Positions 54,122 through 63,422 of a DNA stretch of 64,000 nucleotides are shown here, in pieces. Position numbers and translations under genes: made by a program. Origin of the DNA: CALUOB01 sp944322305 (GTDB lineage: Bacteria > Actinomycetota > Coriobacteriia > Coriobacteriales > Coriobacteriaceae). The DNA lies in the NCBI GenBank assembly GCA_963931605.1, contig OZ007031.1, positions 558,001-622,000 of the forward strand. Direction: 5' to 3'. Position 1 is the stretch's first letter. Each line of letters opens with the position of its first letter. The notes beneath the pieces were generated by a model that worked only from the letters and a program-made list of their open reading frames with translations, had not been told where the DNA came from and made no database searches.

Positions 54122-54414
54122 GCCATCACGCTCCCCGCGCCATGCGGCGCCCCGGTTTTCTCGCCTAAGTATAGCGGCAACGCGCACCGGGGCCAAAATC
54201 GAGCGCCCTTCCGCGTGCGTCGGCAGCGACACACCGCCGCGAACCCGCACCCCCCGCAGCATCCGCGGCGAAGGCCCCTCTCCGCCACCGCCGCCCGTAA
54301 TGAAAAGGGCCGCAGGCACATTCGCCCGCAGCCCCGCGCAGCCATATCAGCAGCGTCCGAACCTTAGAGCGCCGGCGTTCCCAACCAACCCGGGGAAGCC
54401 GCCCGCCCTCGCGC

Positions 54415-55923
54415 TTAGTAGCTCACGCTCTGGTTGGACTCCTTCACCACGACGTCGTGCGCGCCGCCCTCAACGATGGAGGTGGCAGATACCAGCGTCA
54501 GGCGCGCCTTCTCCTGCAGCTCTTTGATGGTGAGCGCACCGCAGTTGCACATCGTGGACTTGATCTTGTAGAGCGTCTGCTGCACGCCCTCCTTGAGGGA
54601 GCCGGCGTACGGCACGTAGGAGTCGACGCCCTCCACGAAGCCGAGCTTGGCCGCGCCGCCCAGGTCGTAGCGCTGCCAGTTGCGGGCGCGCGCCGAGCCC
54701 TCGCCCCAGTACTCCTTCATGTACTGGCCGTTCACGTTCACGCGCTCAGTCGGGCTCTCGTCGAAGCGGGCGAAGTAGCGGCCGAGCATCATGAAGTCGG
54801 CGCCCATGGCAAGCGCGAGCGTCATGTGGTAGTCGTACACAATGCCGCCGTCGGAGCACACCGGCACGTAGACGCCCGTCTCCTCGAAGTACTTGTCGCG
54901 CGCGCGGCACACGTCGATAACCGCGGACGCCTGGCCGCGGCCGATGCCCTTGGTCTCGCGCGTGATGCAGATGGAGCCGCCGCCGATGCCGACCTTCACG
55001 AAGTCGGCGCCAGCGTCGGCGAGGAACCGGAAGCCGTCCTCGTCCACCACGTTGCCCGCGCCCACCTTCACGGTGTCGCCGTAGCGCTCGCGGATCCAGT
55101 CGAGCGTGAGCTTCTGCCACTCGGAGAAGCCCTCGGAGGAGTCGATGCACAGCACGTCGGCGCCGGCCTCGACCAGCAGCGGCACGCGCTCGGCATAGTC
55201 GCGCGTGTTGATGCCCGCACCCACCATGTAGCGCTTGTTGGCGTCGAGCATCTCGTCAGGGTTGGTCTTGTGGCTGTCGTAGTCCTTGCGGAACACCATC
55301 GCCACCAGGTAGTCGTTCTCGTCAACCACCGGCAAGGCGTTGAGCTTGTTGTCCCAGATGATGTCGTTGGCCTTCTTGAGCGTGACGTCCTTGTCGGCCA
55401 CCACGAGCTTCTCGCGCGGGGTCATGAACGTGCCCACCAGGCTGGACGGATCGTCGCGCGTGGGGCGGTAGTCGCGGCTCGTGACGATGCCGAGCAGCTT
55501 GCCGTGCGAGGTACCGTCCTCGGTGACGGGCATGGTGGAGTGTCCGGTGGCGGCCTTGAGGGCCATGACCTGGGCCATCGTCATGTCGGGGGTGAGGTTG
55601 GAGTCGGACTCCACGAAGCCGGCCTTGTGATCCTTCACGGCCTTGACCATGGCGGCTTCGGACTCGGGCGTCTGGTTGCCGTAGATAAAGGCCATGCCGC
55701 CCTCGGTGGCGAGCGCGATGCCCATGTCAACGCCAGACACGGACTGCATGATGGCCGAAACCATGGGGATGTTGAGCGAGATGGCGGGCTCCTCCCCGCG
55801 CTTGTACTTCACAAGCGGGGTCTTGAGGGAAACCTTGGCCGGGATGCACTCGGACGAGCTGTAGCCGGGAACAAGCAGGTACTCGGAGAAGGTATGCGAT
55901 TCATCGGAGAAAAACGTTGCCAT
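54415..55923 (-). CDS. guaB: Inosine-5'-monophosphate dehydrogenase
   Basis: Oxidises IMP to XMP, the rate-limiting step to GMP. The 502 residues form the TIM barrel with an inserted CBS pair (about 105-215). The catalytic Cys lies in GIGGGSICITRE, followed by TKGIGRGQAS, and the mobile flap is WGEGSARARNWQRY. From memory, this local sequence matches the divergent enzyme of Tritrichomonas foetus better than standard bacterial GuaB (GPGSICTTR). The ATG at 55923 has AAAGGAG upstream. It is divergent from a ModE-type regulator. Confidence 0.95.
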   Translation of the reverse strand: MATFFSDESHTFSEYLLVPGYSSSECIPAKVSLKTPLVKYKRGEEPAISLNIPMVSAIMQSVSGVDMGIALATEGGMAFIYGNQTPESEAAMVKAVKDHKAGFVESDSNLTPDMTMAQVMALKAATGHSTMPVTEDGTSHGKLLGIVTSRDYRPTRDDPSSLVGTFMTPREKLVVADKDVTLKKANDIIWDNKLNALPVVDENDYLVAMVFRKDYDSHKTNPDEMLDANKRYMVGAGINTRDYAERVPLLVEAGADVLCIDSSEGFSEWQKLTLDWIRERYGDTVKVGAGNVVDEDGFRFLADAGADFVKVGIGGGSICITRETKGIGRGQASAVIDVCRARDKYFEETGVYVPVCSDGGIVYDYHMTLALAMGADFMMLGRYFARFDESPTERVNVNGQYMKEYWGEGSARARNWQRYDLGGAAKLGFVEGVDSYVPYAGSLKEGVQQTLYKIKSTMCNCGALTIKELQEKARLTLVSATSIVEGGAHDVVVKESNQSVSY

Positions 55924-55979
55924 GTACGCTCCTTTTCGACGCCAAATGCCGTGGCTCGCGGCTAGCCGGTACTGGCGTC

Positions 55980-56010
55980 CCATTGTAACGCAGCGATGCT
56001 GGTACAATGG
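55980..56010. promoter_or_regulatory. Palindrome in the guaB/regulator divergent promoter region
   Basis: CCATTGTA and TACAATGG are 15 bp apart. Each arm supplies a -10-like TACAAT, one per strand; the + strand copy has an extended TGG before it. This would let one protein control both genes. Confidence 0.55.
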
Positions 56011-56105
56011 AAGAGAAAAACACCTGCGCAGCATTTGCGCAGAAGGGACAAGACGCGCCTGCGGGCTCGCTTCGTCCGCGCCGGAAGCCCTGAGGAGCGC
56101 CGCCC

Positions 56106-56447
56106 ATGATCTCGCCCGACAACATCTGCGCGCACGCGCGCCTAAGCATCGAGAGCCGCGACCCCATCTTGCCGGGGGTGTTCGGCTGCGGCGTGGCGCA
56201 GCTGCTCGAGGGCGTGCGCGACCTGCACTCGCTCAACCGCGCGGCCAAGCAGATGGGCATGGCCTACTCCAAGGCGTGGCGCATCATGAAGGAAGCCGAG
56301 GCGCAGGTGGGCTGCGCGCTTATCCTGCGCGACGGCGCCCGCGGCTCCACCCTCACCGAGGAGGGCGCGCGCCTTCTTGGCGTCTACCGCACCCTGCAAG
56401 CCGAGATCGACGCGCTTATCGAGAAGCGCCTGCCCGAGCTGCTGTAA
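56106..56447 (+). CDS. ModE/LysR-type winged-helix regulator (DNA-binding domain only)
   Basis: A 113-residue protein matching the N-terminal DNA-binding domain of ModE: LHSLNRAAKQMGMAYSKAWR forms the helix-turn-helix and GGARGSTLTEEGARLL-like GARGSTLTEEGARLL the wing. It has no molybdate-binding (Mop) domain, so the signal is unknown. The ATG at 56106 has GAGGAGCG upstream. It is divergent from guaB; no molybdate transport or molybdopterin gene is in the window. Confidence 0.8.
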   Translation: MISPDNICAHARLSIESRDPILPGVFGCGVAQLLEGVRDLHSLNRAAKQMGMAYSKAWRIMKEAEAQVGCALILRDGARGSTLTEEGARLLGVYRTLQAEIDALIEKRLPELL

Positions 56448-56534
56448 ACGCCCGGCGCCGGGCGCCGACAAGCGGCGCAAGGACGGCGCGAGGCACGTCC
56501 CGAAACGGGTTGAAGCGCACCTGTCCCCGCTGCC

Positions 56535-57812
56535 CTACTTTGCGCCGATAACCTCGTCGATGGACACGGCCACGTCGTGGCGCGTGGGCACCCACTCCAC
56601 CTTCTTGAACAGCGCGGCCACCGTGAGCGGGATGTAGGTGAACATGAACAGCGGGAAGGTGAACAGGTTCGTTGCGATGCGCCAGCGCTTAGGCGTACGG
56701 ATATGCTTGAACTCGGTGATGGTGGTAAGCAGGCCCATGAAGAAAAACGTGCCGTAGAGCCCGATGAAGGTCATCACGAGCGAGCCCAGGCACATCTCGA
56801 GCTCGGCGTTGGTAGCCAAAAAGCCGTGGCTTAAATAGCCCACCGCCAGAAACGTACAGTTGGTCACAAACGAGATGAGCGACAACAGCATGCCCGGGGC
56901 GATGGTCATGAGCAGGTCGTAGGCCGCGAAGCGCCTGAACCCCGCCACAGCCCCCACCAGCTGGGCGCCGTAGGTGAAGAACACCTGGTAAAAGCCCTTG
57001 GTCCAGCGCATGCGCTGCTTCCACGAGGCGGCAAAGGTCACCGGCTGCTCGTCGTAGAACTCAGCCGGGGCGTAGCCGATGCGAATGCCGTGCACCGCGC
57101 AGAACGTGGAGAACTGGATGTCCTCGGTGAGCGTGTGGAAGTGCCAGCCGTTCATGCCGCGCATGATCTCGGCCGAAACCAGAAAGCCCGAGCCCGACAC
57201 CGCGCACGAGGTCCCCAGCTGCATGCGCGCGTTGTTGAGGTAGCGCGCCTCGCGCAGAAACCACGTGGCGTAGGCGGACGAGATCCACGACGAGCCGAAG
57301 TTCTTGGAGTTGCGGTAGCTCGTGACCGCCATGTAGCCCTGGTCGAAGGCGTCGTTCATGCAGCGCACGTAGTCAGGTGAAAGCAGGTTGTCGGCGTCGA
57401 AGATGAAGAAGCCCTCGTGGCGGCCGGGATACTCGACCAAGATGCGCTTGACCGCGAAGTCCAGCACCCAGCTCTTGCCCTTGCGCGCCAGGTCGTTGCG
57501 CTCGTACACGATGGCGCCGGCCTCGCGGGCGCGCTCTGCGGTGGCGTCGGTGCAGGCGTCGGCGATCACGAAGACGTCGATCTTGTCGGCCGGGTAGTTC
57601 TGCTCTTTGATCGACTGCACGAGGTTGGCGATAACCGCCTCCTCGTTGTGCGCCGCGATGAGGAAACCGTAGGTGTGCAGGCGCTTGGCCGGCGGAATCT
57701 TCACCTCGCCGCGGAACAGCCCAACCAGCGTGTAGATAACCTGGTACAGAAAGCACACGGTAAACAGCACCAGCAGGGTGCCGTTGAAGATAACCAGCGG
57801 GGTCAGCTGCAC
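56535..57812 (-). CDS. Membrane glycosyltransferase, family 2
   Basis: A 425-residue enzyme with one N-terminal helix, a GT-A catalytic domain and about four C-terminal helices. Visible motifs are LIAAHNEEAVI, VIADACTDATA, the DxD motif FIFDADN, and QRMRW (the Q(Q/R)xRW motif of processive polymerising enzymes), so it resembles hyaluronan, cellulose or poly-N-acetylglucosamine synthases. The product is not predictable. The GTG start at 57812 has GAGGTG upstream. It is 60 bp after rluD. Confidence 0.88.
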   Translation of the reverse strand: MQLTPLVIFNGTLLVLFTVCFLYQVIYTLVGLFRGEVKIPPAKRLHTYGFLIAAHNEEAVIANLVQSIKEQNYPADKIDVFVIADACTDATAERAREAGAIVYERNDLARKGKSWVLDFAVKRILVEYPGRHEGFFIFDADNLLSPDYVRCMNDAFDQGYMAVTSYRNSKNFGSSWISSAYATWFLREARYLNNARMQLGTSCAVSGSGFLVSAEIMRGMNGWHFHTLTEDIQFSTFCAVHGIRIGYAPAEFYDEQPVTFAASWKQRMRWTKGFYQVFFTYGAQLVGAVAGFRRFAAYDLLMTIAPGMLLSLISFVTNCTFLAVGYLSHGFLATNAELEMCLGSLVMTFIGLYGTFFFMGLLTTITEFKHIRTPKRWRIATNLFTFPLFMFTYIPLTVAALFKKVEWVPTRHDVAVSIDEVIGAK

Positions 57813-57872
57813 GGAATCACCTCATAGCGCACAGCGCAGACAACGCGCGTCGGCAACGCGGCGCGCCCGCGC

Positions 57873-58880
57873 TCAGTACCACAGTTGCGGCACTATTGTA
57901 TCCCCCGCCTCGGTCCTGCCCATCGAGGTGGGCGCGATCTCCTCAAGCACCTCAAGAAGATCGTAGGGCAAGGTGTCGCGCCGCTCGATCTCCTCGCCGG
58001 TGACCGGATGGGTGAAGCGCACGCGCCACGAGTGCAGGAACTGCCGGGTAAGGCCGTGGTCGGCGCGCTCGTTGCCACGGCCGTAGAGCGGGTCGCCCAC
58101 GCAGGGGTGGCCGATGTGGCGCATGTGCACGCGGATCTGGTGGGTGCGCCCGGTGTAGAGGTGGCACTCCAGCAGGGTGTAGCCGTCGTCGCGCGGGCCG
58201 GCCTCGAAGCGCTCGAGGGTGGTGAAGGTGGTGATGGCCTGGCGCGCCAGCGGGTCGTCCGAGATGGTCATGCGCACGCGGTCGCGCGTTGAGCGGGCGA
58301 TGCCGGCGTCGATGATGCCGCTGTCCGGCGCGATGTAGCCGTGCACGAGCGTGATGTAGCGGCGGTCGAGCGTGCGCAGGCGGATAAGGTCCTGCAGGGC
58401 GCGCTGCGTGGCGTCGTCTTTGGCGGCGAGCATGAGGCCGGAGGTGTCGCGGTCGAGCCGGTGCACGATGCCGGGGCGGTCGTCGCCCTGCAGGCGCCCC
58501 AGGTGCTCGGGGCCGCAGTGGTACACCAGCGCGTTGGCAAGCGTCCCCGAGGCGTGCCCCGCCGCCGGGTGGCACACGAGCCCCGCCTGCTTGGAGAGCA
58601 CGATCAGGTAGTCGTCCTCGTAGCGGATGTCGAGCGGGATGGGCTCGGGCTTGAGGGTGGGCGCGGGCACCTCATCGGGCAGCGAGAGCTCAAGGCCGTC
58701 GCCCTCCTCGAGCACGCGCTTCTTGCTCGTCTCGACCTCGCCGTTCACCAGCACCGCGCCCTGCTCCACGAGCTTGGCGCAGGCGCTGCGCGAGGGCGTG
58801 TTGTCAAGCGAGCCCAGATACGCGTCCAGGCGCTGGCCCGCGCCCTGCGCGCTCACGCGGTGTCTGAAGGTCCCTGCCAT
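57873..58880 (-). CDS. rluD: 23S rRNA pseudouridine synthase, RluD type
   Basis: A 335-residue RluA-family enzyme with an N-terminal S4 RNA-binding domain (RLDAYLGSLDNTPSRSACAK) and the catalytic Asp in GIVHRLDRDTSGLML. The short C-terminal YTGRTHQIRVHMRHIGHP completes the family motifs. It follows lspA by 11 bp, the typical lspA-rluD pair. The ATG at 58880 has GGGAGGAGG upstream. Confidence 0.93.
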   Translation of the reverse strand: MAGTFRHRVSAQGAGQRLDAYLGSLDNTPSRSACAKLVEQGAVLVNGEVETSKKRVLEEGDGLELSLPDEVPAPTLKPEPIPLDIRYEDDYLIVLSKQAGLVCHPAAGHASGTLANALVYHCGPEHLGRLQGDDRPGIVHRLDRDTSGLMLAAKDDATQRALQDLIRLRTLDRRYITLVHGYIAPDSGIIDAGIARSTRDRVRMTISDDPLARQAITTFTTLERFEAGPRDDGYTLLECHLYTGRTHQIRVHMRHIGHPCVGDPLYGRGNERADHGLTRQFLHSWRVRFTHPVTGEEIERRDTLPYDLLEVLEEIAPTSMGRTEAGDTIVPQLWY

Positions 58881-58891
58881 GGCCCTCCTCC

Positions 58892-59584
58892 CTAGCGCTT
58901 CGAAGTCGGGGCGGAGCCGTTGGCCGCGGCGCGGCGCTTCTCGGCCGCCTCCCGCTCCATCTTGGTGGCCGGCGAGAAGAACGCGAAGCCCGCAAACGCG
59001 AGCACCACGCCTACCACGATGCCGATGTCGGCCACGTTGAAGACCGGGAAGTCGATGAAGGTGGTGGCGATGAAGTCGGTCACGAAGCCGTGCACGATGC
59101 GGTCGATGGCGTTGCCCACCGCGCCGCCGAGCACGAGGCCGAGCCCCACGCACTCGAGCTTGGAGAGGTACGGCGCGCGGATGAGGTAGGCCGCCGACGC
59201 TGCGACCACCACCGCGGCGATAAGCACCGACGCGGCGCCGAAGCCCTGGCCGATGCCGAAGGCGGCACCGAAGTTCATCACGAAGGTGAAGTCGAGCACC
59301 CCCGGGATGACCGTGGTGGAGATCCAACCGGACAGCACGGCGGCGCGCACGAGCGCCTTGGTGACCTGGTCGATGCCGAGCACCGTGGCGCCCAACACGA
59401 CCCACACCGCCAGGCGCCACGCCAAGAGGGGCTCAACCGCGCCGCGGCGGGCGTGCGTGCGTCCGGCAACGGCGGCGTTCACCTCGTTCAGGGCCTGCTG
59501 GTACTCATCAGCCGCGGCGTTGCCCTTACCCGGCCGGACCTTGGAATCGTCGCTGTGCGCGCGCTTGTCTTGCTGTGCTGCCAT
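58892..59584 (-). CDS. lspA: Lipoprotein signal peptidase (LspA)
   Basis: Membrane aspartic protease that cuts prolipoprotein signal peptides. The 230 residues have the catalytic Asp pair in GNAIDRIVHG and FNVADIGIVVG with four membrane helices. The first ~50 residues form a hydrophilic cytoplasmic extension (KRAHSDDSKVRPGKGN), and the C-terminus is charged, making it longer than the ~165-residue E. coli enzyme. Confidence 0.94.
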   Translation of the reverse strand: MAAQQDKRAHSDDSKVRPGKGNAAADEYQQALNEVNAAVAGRTHARRGAVEPLLAWRLAVWVVLGATVLGIDQVTKALVRAAVLSGWISTTVIPGVLDFTFVMNFGAAFGIGQGFGAASVLIAAVVVAASAAYLIRAPYLSKLECVGLGLVLGGAVGNAIDRIVHGFVTDFIATTFIDFPVFNVADIGIVVGVVLAFAGFAFFSPATKMEREAAEKRRAAANGSAPTSKR

Positions 59585-59661
59585 GCCGTCCTTCCCGTTG
59601 ACAGAGAGATGCCGGCGCGCCGAGGGCGAGACAGCCCCGGCGCGCCGCCGTAGATGCGTTT

Positions 59662-62475
59662 CTACTCAGCCTCGACCACCGCGGCGCAGCGGGCGCACAG
59701 GTGCGGGTGCTTCTCGTCCGCCCCGAGCTCGCGGTAGTTCCAGCAGCGCTCGCAGCGCTCGCCATGCGCCGGCTCGACGGTGACCGAAAGCTCGTCGCCC
59801 TCGGCAAGCGCAACCTCCGAGACGATGCAGATCTCGGCCAGGTCGGCGGCCGTCTCGCCCGAAAGCTCAGCGAGCATGTCGGCGGGCACCGTGGCCTCCA
59901 CGCGCACCTCCTGCGTCTTGGTGAAGGTGCCGGCGGCGCGCTCCTTCTCGAAGGCGGCGGTCACCGCGTCGCGGAAGGCGAGCATCGCGCGGTAGGCCGG
60001 CAGGTAGGGCGCGGCCTCGTCGGAGGTGAGCGGCGCGCGGTACCAGTCCATGAGCGCGGCGTAGGTCTGGCCGTCGCGGCACGCGGCCGGCGCGTAGGCC
60101 ATGACCTCGTCGCAGGTGAACGAGAGGATCGGCTGCAGGTCGTGCAGCAGCATCGAGAGAACCTCGGCCCACACGGTCTGGGCGCTGCGGCGCTCGTGCG
60201 AGGTCGGCGCGTCGCAGTACACGCGGTCCTTCGTGACGTCGAGGTACACGTTGGAAAGCTCGGTCACCACGAAGTCGTAGAGCGTGCGGTACACCTTGTT
60301 GAAGCTGTACTCGGCGTAGGCGGCCTCGACCTCGGCGTGCACCTCCGAGAGGCGCGCCATCATGAGCTTGTCGAGCGGCGCAAGGTCGTCAAAGGCCACG
60401 GCGTCGCGCTCCAGGTCGAACTGGTCCTCGAGCTCGCCGAGCAAGAAGCGGAAGGTGTTGCGGAAGCGGCGGTAGGCCTCAGAGGTACGCTTCAGGATCT
60501 CGTCGTCGATCGCCACGTCGTTGGAGGTGTCGACGCTTGCGACCCACAGGCGCAGGATGTCGGCGCCGAGCGTGTCGCAGACCTTGTTGGGGTCGATCAC
60601 GTTGCCCAGGCTCTTGGACATCTTGCGGCCCTGGCCGTCGAGCGTGAAGCCCTGGGAGACCACGGCGCGGTACGGCGCCTGGCCGTAGGCGCCCACGCTC
60701 GTGAGCAGCGAGCTCTGGAACCAGCCGCGGTGCTGGTCGGAGCCCTCCAGGTACATATCGCACGGGTAGGTGAGCTCGGGGCGGTTCTCGCACACGGCCT
60801 TCCAGGACACACCCGAGTCCCACCACACGTCCAGGATGTCGCGGTCGGCCTTGAGATGGTGGCCGCCGCACTTGGGGCAGACGCAGGCGTCGCCCAGGTA
60901 GTCCTCGGGCGCGTCAGTGAACCAGGCGTCGGAGCCCTTCTCCTTGAACAGGGCGATGACCGCGTCCAGCGTGGCGTCGTTCATGACCTTCTCGCCGCAG
61001 TCGGCGCAGGTGTAGCTCGGAATGGGCACGCCCCAGTTGCGCTGGCGGCTGATGCACCAGTCCGGACGGCCCTCGACCATGGAGCCGATGCGGTTCTTGG
61101 CGTGATCCGGGTACCAGGAAACGTGGTTCATGATCTGGTCGAGCGCCTGCTCGCGCAGGCCGGTCTCGTCCATGGAGACGAACCACTGGTCGGTGGCGCG
61201 GAAGATGACGGGGTTCTTGCAGCGCCAGCAGTGCGGGTAGCTGTGGGTGATCTTCTTCTCGGCCACCAGCATGCCGCGCTTGTCGACCCAATCGATGATG
61301 ATGGGGTTGGCGTCGTCGATATCCATGCCGCCGAAGGGGCCGCCGGTGCCGAATTCGTCGCCCACGTAGAAGCGGCCGTCGTCGTCAACGGGGTTGATGA
61401 TGGGGAGGCCGCAGCGCATGCCGGTGTAGTAGTCGTCAACGCCGTGGCCGGGGGCGGTGTGCACGCAGCCGGTGCCGTCGGTGAGGCTCACGTAGTCGGC
61501 CGTGACGATGCGGCCGGTCACGCCCTCGAATATGGGCTGCTTGTAGGTGAGGTCGACGAGCTCGGCGCCGGTGGTGCTCCAAGGCTCGGTGGCGCCGGCG
61601 GGCACGTACAGGCAGGCGTCCTCGTCCTTGGCCACGCCGTGGAAGACCTTCTCCCACAGGGCCTTGGCCATGATGCCGAGGCGCCCCTTGGCGGACACGG
61701 CCACGTACTCGGCGTCGGCGGCGAGCGCCACGCCGGAGTTGGCCGGCAGCGTCCAGGGGGTGGTGGTCCAGATCACCACGTCGACCGGGCAGCCGGCCGC
61801 GCGCAGGGCCTCGGGTACGTCGATAAGCTCGAAGCGCACGTAGATGGAGGGGCTCACCTCGTCGGAATACTCGATCTCGGCCTCGGCGAGCGCGGTGTGG
61901 CAGTGCTTGCACCAGTGCACCGGCTTGCGGCCGCGGTAGATCATGCCCTTGTCGAACATCGCCTTGAAGACCTCGATGTCGGCGGCGTCATGCTCGTGGT
62001 AGAGCGTGAGGTAGGGGTGGTCCCAATCGCCAAGCACGCCCAGGCGGCGGAAGCCGGCCTTCTGCAGCTCGATGTTCTCAACCGCGAACTCGTGGCACAT
62101 CTCGCGGATCTTGTCGGTGGGGGTGGCGTTGAACTTCTCGGTGCCGAGCGCCTCCTCGACCTTGTGCTCGATGGGCTGGCCGTGGCAGTCCCAGCCGGGC
62201 ACGTAGGGGGTCTGCTCGCCCATCATGGCGTGGTAGCGCATGATGAAGTCTTTGGAGATCTTGTTCATGGCGTGACCCACGTGGATGGGGCCGTTGGCGT
62301 AGGGCGGGCCGTCGTGCAGGACGAACTTCTTGTGACCCTCGTTCTTTTTCTGGAGCAGCTCGTAGAGGCGGTTCTCGTTCCACATCTGCAAGCGCTTGGG
62401 CTCGGCCTTGGCCAGGTTGCCCCGCATGGGGAACTTGGTCTTGGGCAGGTTGGTGGTGTCTTTGTAGTTGGCCAT
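59662..62475 (-). CDS. ileS: Isoleucine-tRNA ligase
   Basis: Class I aminoacyl-tRNA synthetase. The 937 residues have the HIGH-type site DGPPYANGPIHVGHAMNKI, the editing domain, KMSKS as KMSKSLGN, and a C-terminal zinc site (CERCWNYRELG and HLCARC), characteristic of the bacterial type 1 enzyme. The type 1 form is generally sensitive to mupirocin. Expression is controlled by a T-box leader of about 500 bases. Confidence 0.97.
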   Translation of the reverse strand: MANYKDTTNLPKTKFPMRGNLAKAEPKRLQMWNENRLYELLQKKNEGHKKFVLHDGPPYANGPIHVGHAMNKISKDFIMRYHAMMGEQTPYVPGWDCHGQPIEHKVEEALGTEKFNATPTDKIREMCHEFAVENIELQKAGFRRLGVLGDWDHPYLTLYHEHDAADIEVFKAMFDKGMIYRGRKPVHWCKHCHTALAEAEIEYSDEVSPSIYVRFELIDVPEALRAAGCPVDVVIWTTTPWTLPANSGVALAADAEYVAVSAKGRLGIMAKALWEKVFHGVAKDEDACLYVPAGATEPWSTTGAELVDLTYKQPIFEGVTGRIVTADYVSLTDGTGCVHTAPGHGVDDYYTGMRCGLPIINPVDDDGRFYVGDEFGTGGPFGGMDIDDANPIIIDWVDKRGMLVAEKKITHSYPHCWRCKNPVIFRATDQWFVSMDETGLREQALDQIMNHVSWYPDHAKNRIGSMVEGRPDWCISRQRNWGVPIPSYTCADCGEKVMNDATLDAVIALFKEKGSDAWFTDAPEDYLGDACVCPKCGGHHLKADRDILDVWWDSGVSWKAVCENRPELTYPCDMYLEGSDQHRGWFQSSLLTSVGAYGQAPYRAVVSQGFTLDGQGRKMSKSLGNVIDPNKVCDTLGADILRLWVASVDTSNDVAIDDEILKRTSEAYRRFRNTFRFLLGELEDQFDLERDAVAFDDLAPLDKLMMARLSEVHAEVEAAYAEYSFNKVYRTLYDFVVTELSNVYLDVTKDRVYCDAPTSHERRSAQTVWAEVLSMLLHDLQPILSFTCDEVMAYAPAACRDGQTYAALMDWYRAPLTSDEAAPYLPAYRAMLAFRDAVTAAFEKERAAGTFTKTQEVRVEATVPADMLAELSGETAADLAEICIVSEVALAEGDELSVTVEPAHGERCERCWNYRELGADEKHPHLCARCAAVVEAE

Positions 62476-62529
62476 GCTCTCCCCTTCTGCGCAGGCGCCT
62501 CAGCGCCCGCGCCCGTCCGTAGAGGCACT

Positions 62530-62996
62530 AAAAAAGCGCCTCATCCCTGCAAGCTGGGACGAAGCGCTTGTTTGAGAAAGGCTGCGCGCAGCGGCGCCCG
62601 TGCGGCGGACGCGGATGCGCGGAGCCCTTGAAGCTCCTCGCTAAACCACCCAGCTTAGGTTGCCTTCCGCGCTGCCGCACACATAGCGCGCGGAGCCCGT
62701 TGGCACCCGTACTCGGCCGACCACATGACGGCGGTCGTCCCGGCGACGTCTACTGAAAGCGCGCTTGTGCCTTGCCGCGTCTGCGAGCGCCTGCTGCCTG
62801 GGCGGCAGCGTGCGGGCAAGGCATATGCGCCCCTTGTTCGGGCCGCGGCTCCGGGGTGATTTTCGGACAGTCGCACGCGCGGGTCTCGCAGCCTTGCCGT
62901 GGTGCCGCGCTTACTGCGCGGCTGGCTGGCGCCTTGGGCACCAACCCGGCGTGAACCCGCTCTCTCATGCGTGCGGAGGCCGCCTACTCCTCCCCA
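62530..62996 (-). promoter_or_regulatory. T-box riboswitch of ileS (isoleucine, AUC specifier)
   Basis: On the minus strand GGGG (62995-62992) pairs with CCCC (62856-62853); between them lie an AGTA motif and the candidate specifier ATC (62860-62858) followed by A. CGCACGC and AGCGGGTT pair with GCGTGCG and GACCCGC to make stem I. The T-box core GGGTGGTTTAGCG follows near 62652. AAGCTGGG there pairs with CCCAGCTT (62558-62551) to form an antiterminator, competing with a 14-bp terminator at 62530-62569 ending in TTTTTT. Confidence 0.9.
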
Positions 62997-63111
62997 TCAA
63001 CGCCTGTAGCTACGCATAATAACACGCAGGCAGTGAGCGGAGTTGTAAAAACGACGGTGTTTTACCAAGGTATCGCGCGGGGTCACGCTTCAGCAGGCGG
63101 ATGCGCCCGTG

Positions 63112-63156
63112 AACCTGGCTGAATCTAACCTGGCTGAGTCAAACCTAGCTAAATCC
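63112..63156. repeat. 15-bp tandem repeat (three units)
   Basis: AACCTGGCTGAATCT, AACCTGGCTGAGTCA and AACCTAGCTAAATCC follow each other directly. The surrounding region upstream of the ileS leader has no gene. Confidence 0.75.
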
Positions 63157-63204
63157 CGCTGTTGCGACATGTACGCGTCGTCCAGACAACCAACCGCGTT
63201 TTAC

Positions 63205-63302
63205 GTGCGAGAAAAGCGACCATACGAGCTTGAGGGGCGAAAACAAAACTCATACGACGTGCGTGGGCGAGAACCGCGCTCGTACGACCGCAATTCTCGC
63301 CC
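63205..63302 (+). repeat. Family D array, forward units and pivot
   Basis: Three 23-bp units beginning near GGGCGAAAA and ending in CATACGA start at 63205, 63235 and 63265, exactly 30 bp apart. The last runs into its own reverse complement through the palindrome TCGTACGA (63280-63287), giving one reverse unit at 63280-63302. Confidence 0.8.
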
Positions 63303-63422
63303 ACACAACTGTTAGCAAGCGCGATATGCCATAATGCGACTTATGTGCACGAATAATTGCGCATGGTGCGTCTCGTCACAGGGAGATACGCCATGCGCCA
63401 GGGCGCCTCCCGCTTGGTGGGC

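Noticed and set aside
59701..62631. 976-codon open frame on the + strand opposite ileS
   Set aside because: Antisense to a complete ileS and running into its T-box; composition is typical of a high-GC shadow frame.
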